Shown: positions 63,725 through 64,000 of the stretch, one piece after another
Position numbering within the stretch: position 1 is the first letter of the stretch
Layout of the letters: each line of letters opens with the position of its first letter
Assembly (NCBI GenBank): GCA_964017185.1
Contig: OZ024872.1
Location: 44,646,188-44,710,187, forward strand
Direction: 5' to 3'
Source of the DNA: Rugalucina vietnamica
Lineage: Eukaryota; Mollusca; Bivalvia; Lucinida; Lucinidae
Length of the DNA: 64,000 nucleotides
Position numbers and translations under genes: made by a program
Notes under the pieces: generated by a model
The model's database searches: none
Seen by the model: the letters and a program-made list of their open reading frames with translations, nothing else
What the model was told of the DNA's origin: nothing

Positions 63725-64000
63725 CTACATACCTAGGTCTACTTACCAAGGTTTATCTACCTAGGTCTACTTACCTTAGTCTATCGAACTAGGTCTACTT
63801 ACCAAGGTCTCACTTCCGGGGTCTACTTACCAAGGTCTGTTTACCAAGGTCTACCTTTTATGGTCTACTTACCAAGTCTACTTACCAAGGTCTACCCACC
63901 TAGGTCGACTTACCAAAGTCTACCTACTAGGTCTATTAACCAATATCTACTTACCAAGGTCTACCTACCAAGGTCTACCTACCAAAACCTACATACTAAG
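63725..64000 (+). repeat. CTACCTAGGT-type minisatellite, continues past window end
   Basis: Same unit family as 62325-62650 ('aggtctacttaccaa'), resuming after the retroelement segment. Confidence 0.9.

Overview
The window looks like AT-rich, repeat-saturated nuclear DNA of an invertebrate animal. It is most like a bivalve mollusc (inference). The reasons are dense short inverted-repeat elements, several tRNA-derived SINEs, 'pearl/HINE-like' elements with internal tandem repeats and ACGG microsatellites, and a retroelement ORF of a type I associate with bivalve genomes. There are no bacterial-style operons, no complete rRNA or tRNA genes and no CRISPR array. Most long open frames are translations of repeats.

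Layout. 1-1201 is the end of a tandem-repeat element (family A). 2447-4003 is a hairpin-ended tandem element (family K). 4.3-8.6 kb holds eight copies of a palindromic MITE (family B) and two candidate minus-strand exons. 8.8-9.9 kb has a MITE made of CRE sites and a possible two-exon plus-strand gene with promoter motifs and poly(A) signals. 10-18.9 kb is MITEs and SINEs plus a second family A element. 19-22.4 kb has a ~50-bp tandem array and candidate minus-strand exons. 22.9-27.9 kb is again family B. 28.5-30 kb is comparatively free of repeats and carries two outward-facing CRE/YY1-like modules and a THAP-like N-terminus. 31.0-32.5 kb is a 28-bp minisatellite. 33-36.4 kb has nested MITEs and a ~140-bp tandem element. 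37.5-38.4 kb is a SINE and a 27-bp minisatellite. 39-42.2 kb has an unknown ORF and several inverted-repeat elements. 43.3-45.5 kb shows little. 46-47.4 kb is a tandem element interrupted by a CpG-phased MITE. 49.3-52.2 kb has a hairpin-ended element, a good candidate first coding exon and more MITEs. 52.2-57.1 kb is two large family A elements. 57.5-62 kb has three TIR elements; one of them interrupts a probable promoter. 62.3 kb to the end is a CTACC-type minisatellite enclosing a truncated reverse-transcriptase-associated ORF.

Genes. No complete gene can be read with confidence. What survives inspection is a set of short candidate exons with matching splice signals, on both strands. Minus-strand exons at 50.1 kb and 5.9 kb encode hydrophilic, probably coiled-coil peptides and may or may not belong to one gene. 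All exon calls are inference from sequence alone and need transcripts.

The most unusual observations are: family B hairpins whose arms change together between copies; a MITE whose interior repeats CpG motifs every ~10-11 bp; a TIR element with an 8-bp target duplication inside an NRF1-like site next to a start codon; and a shared hairpin-tandem-microsatellite-hairpin architecture in otherwise different families.
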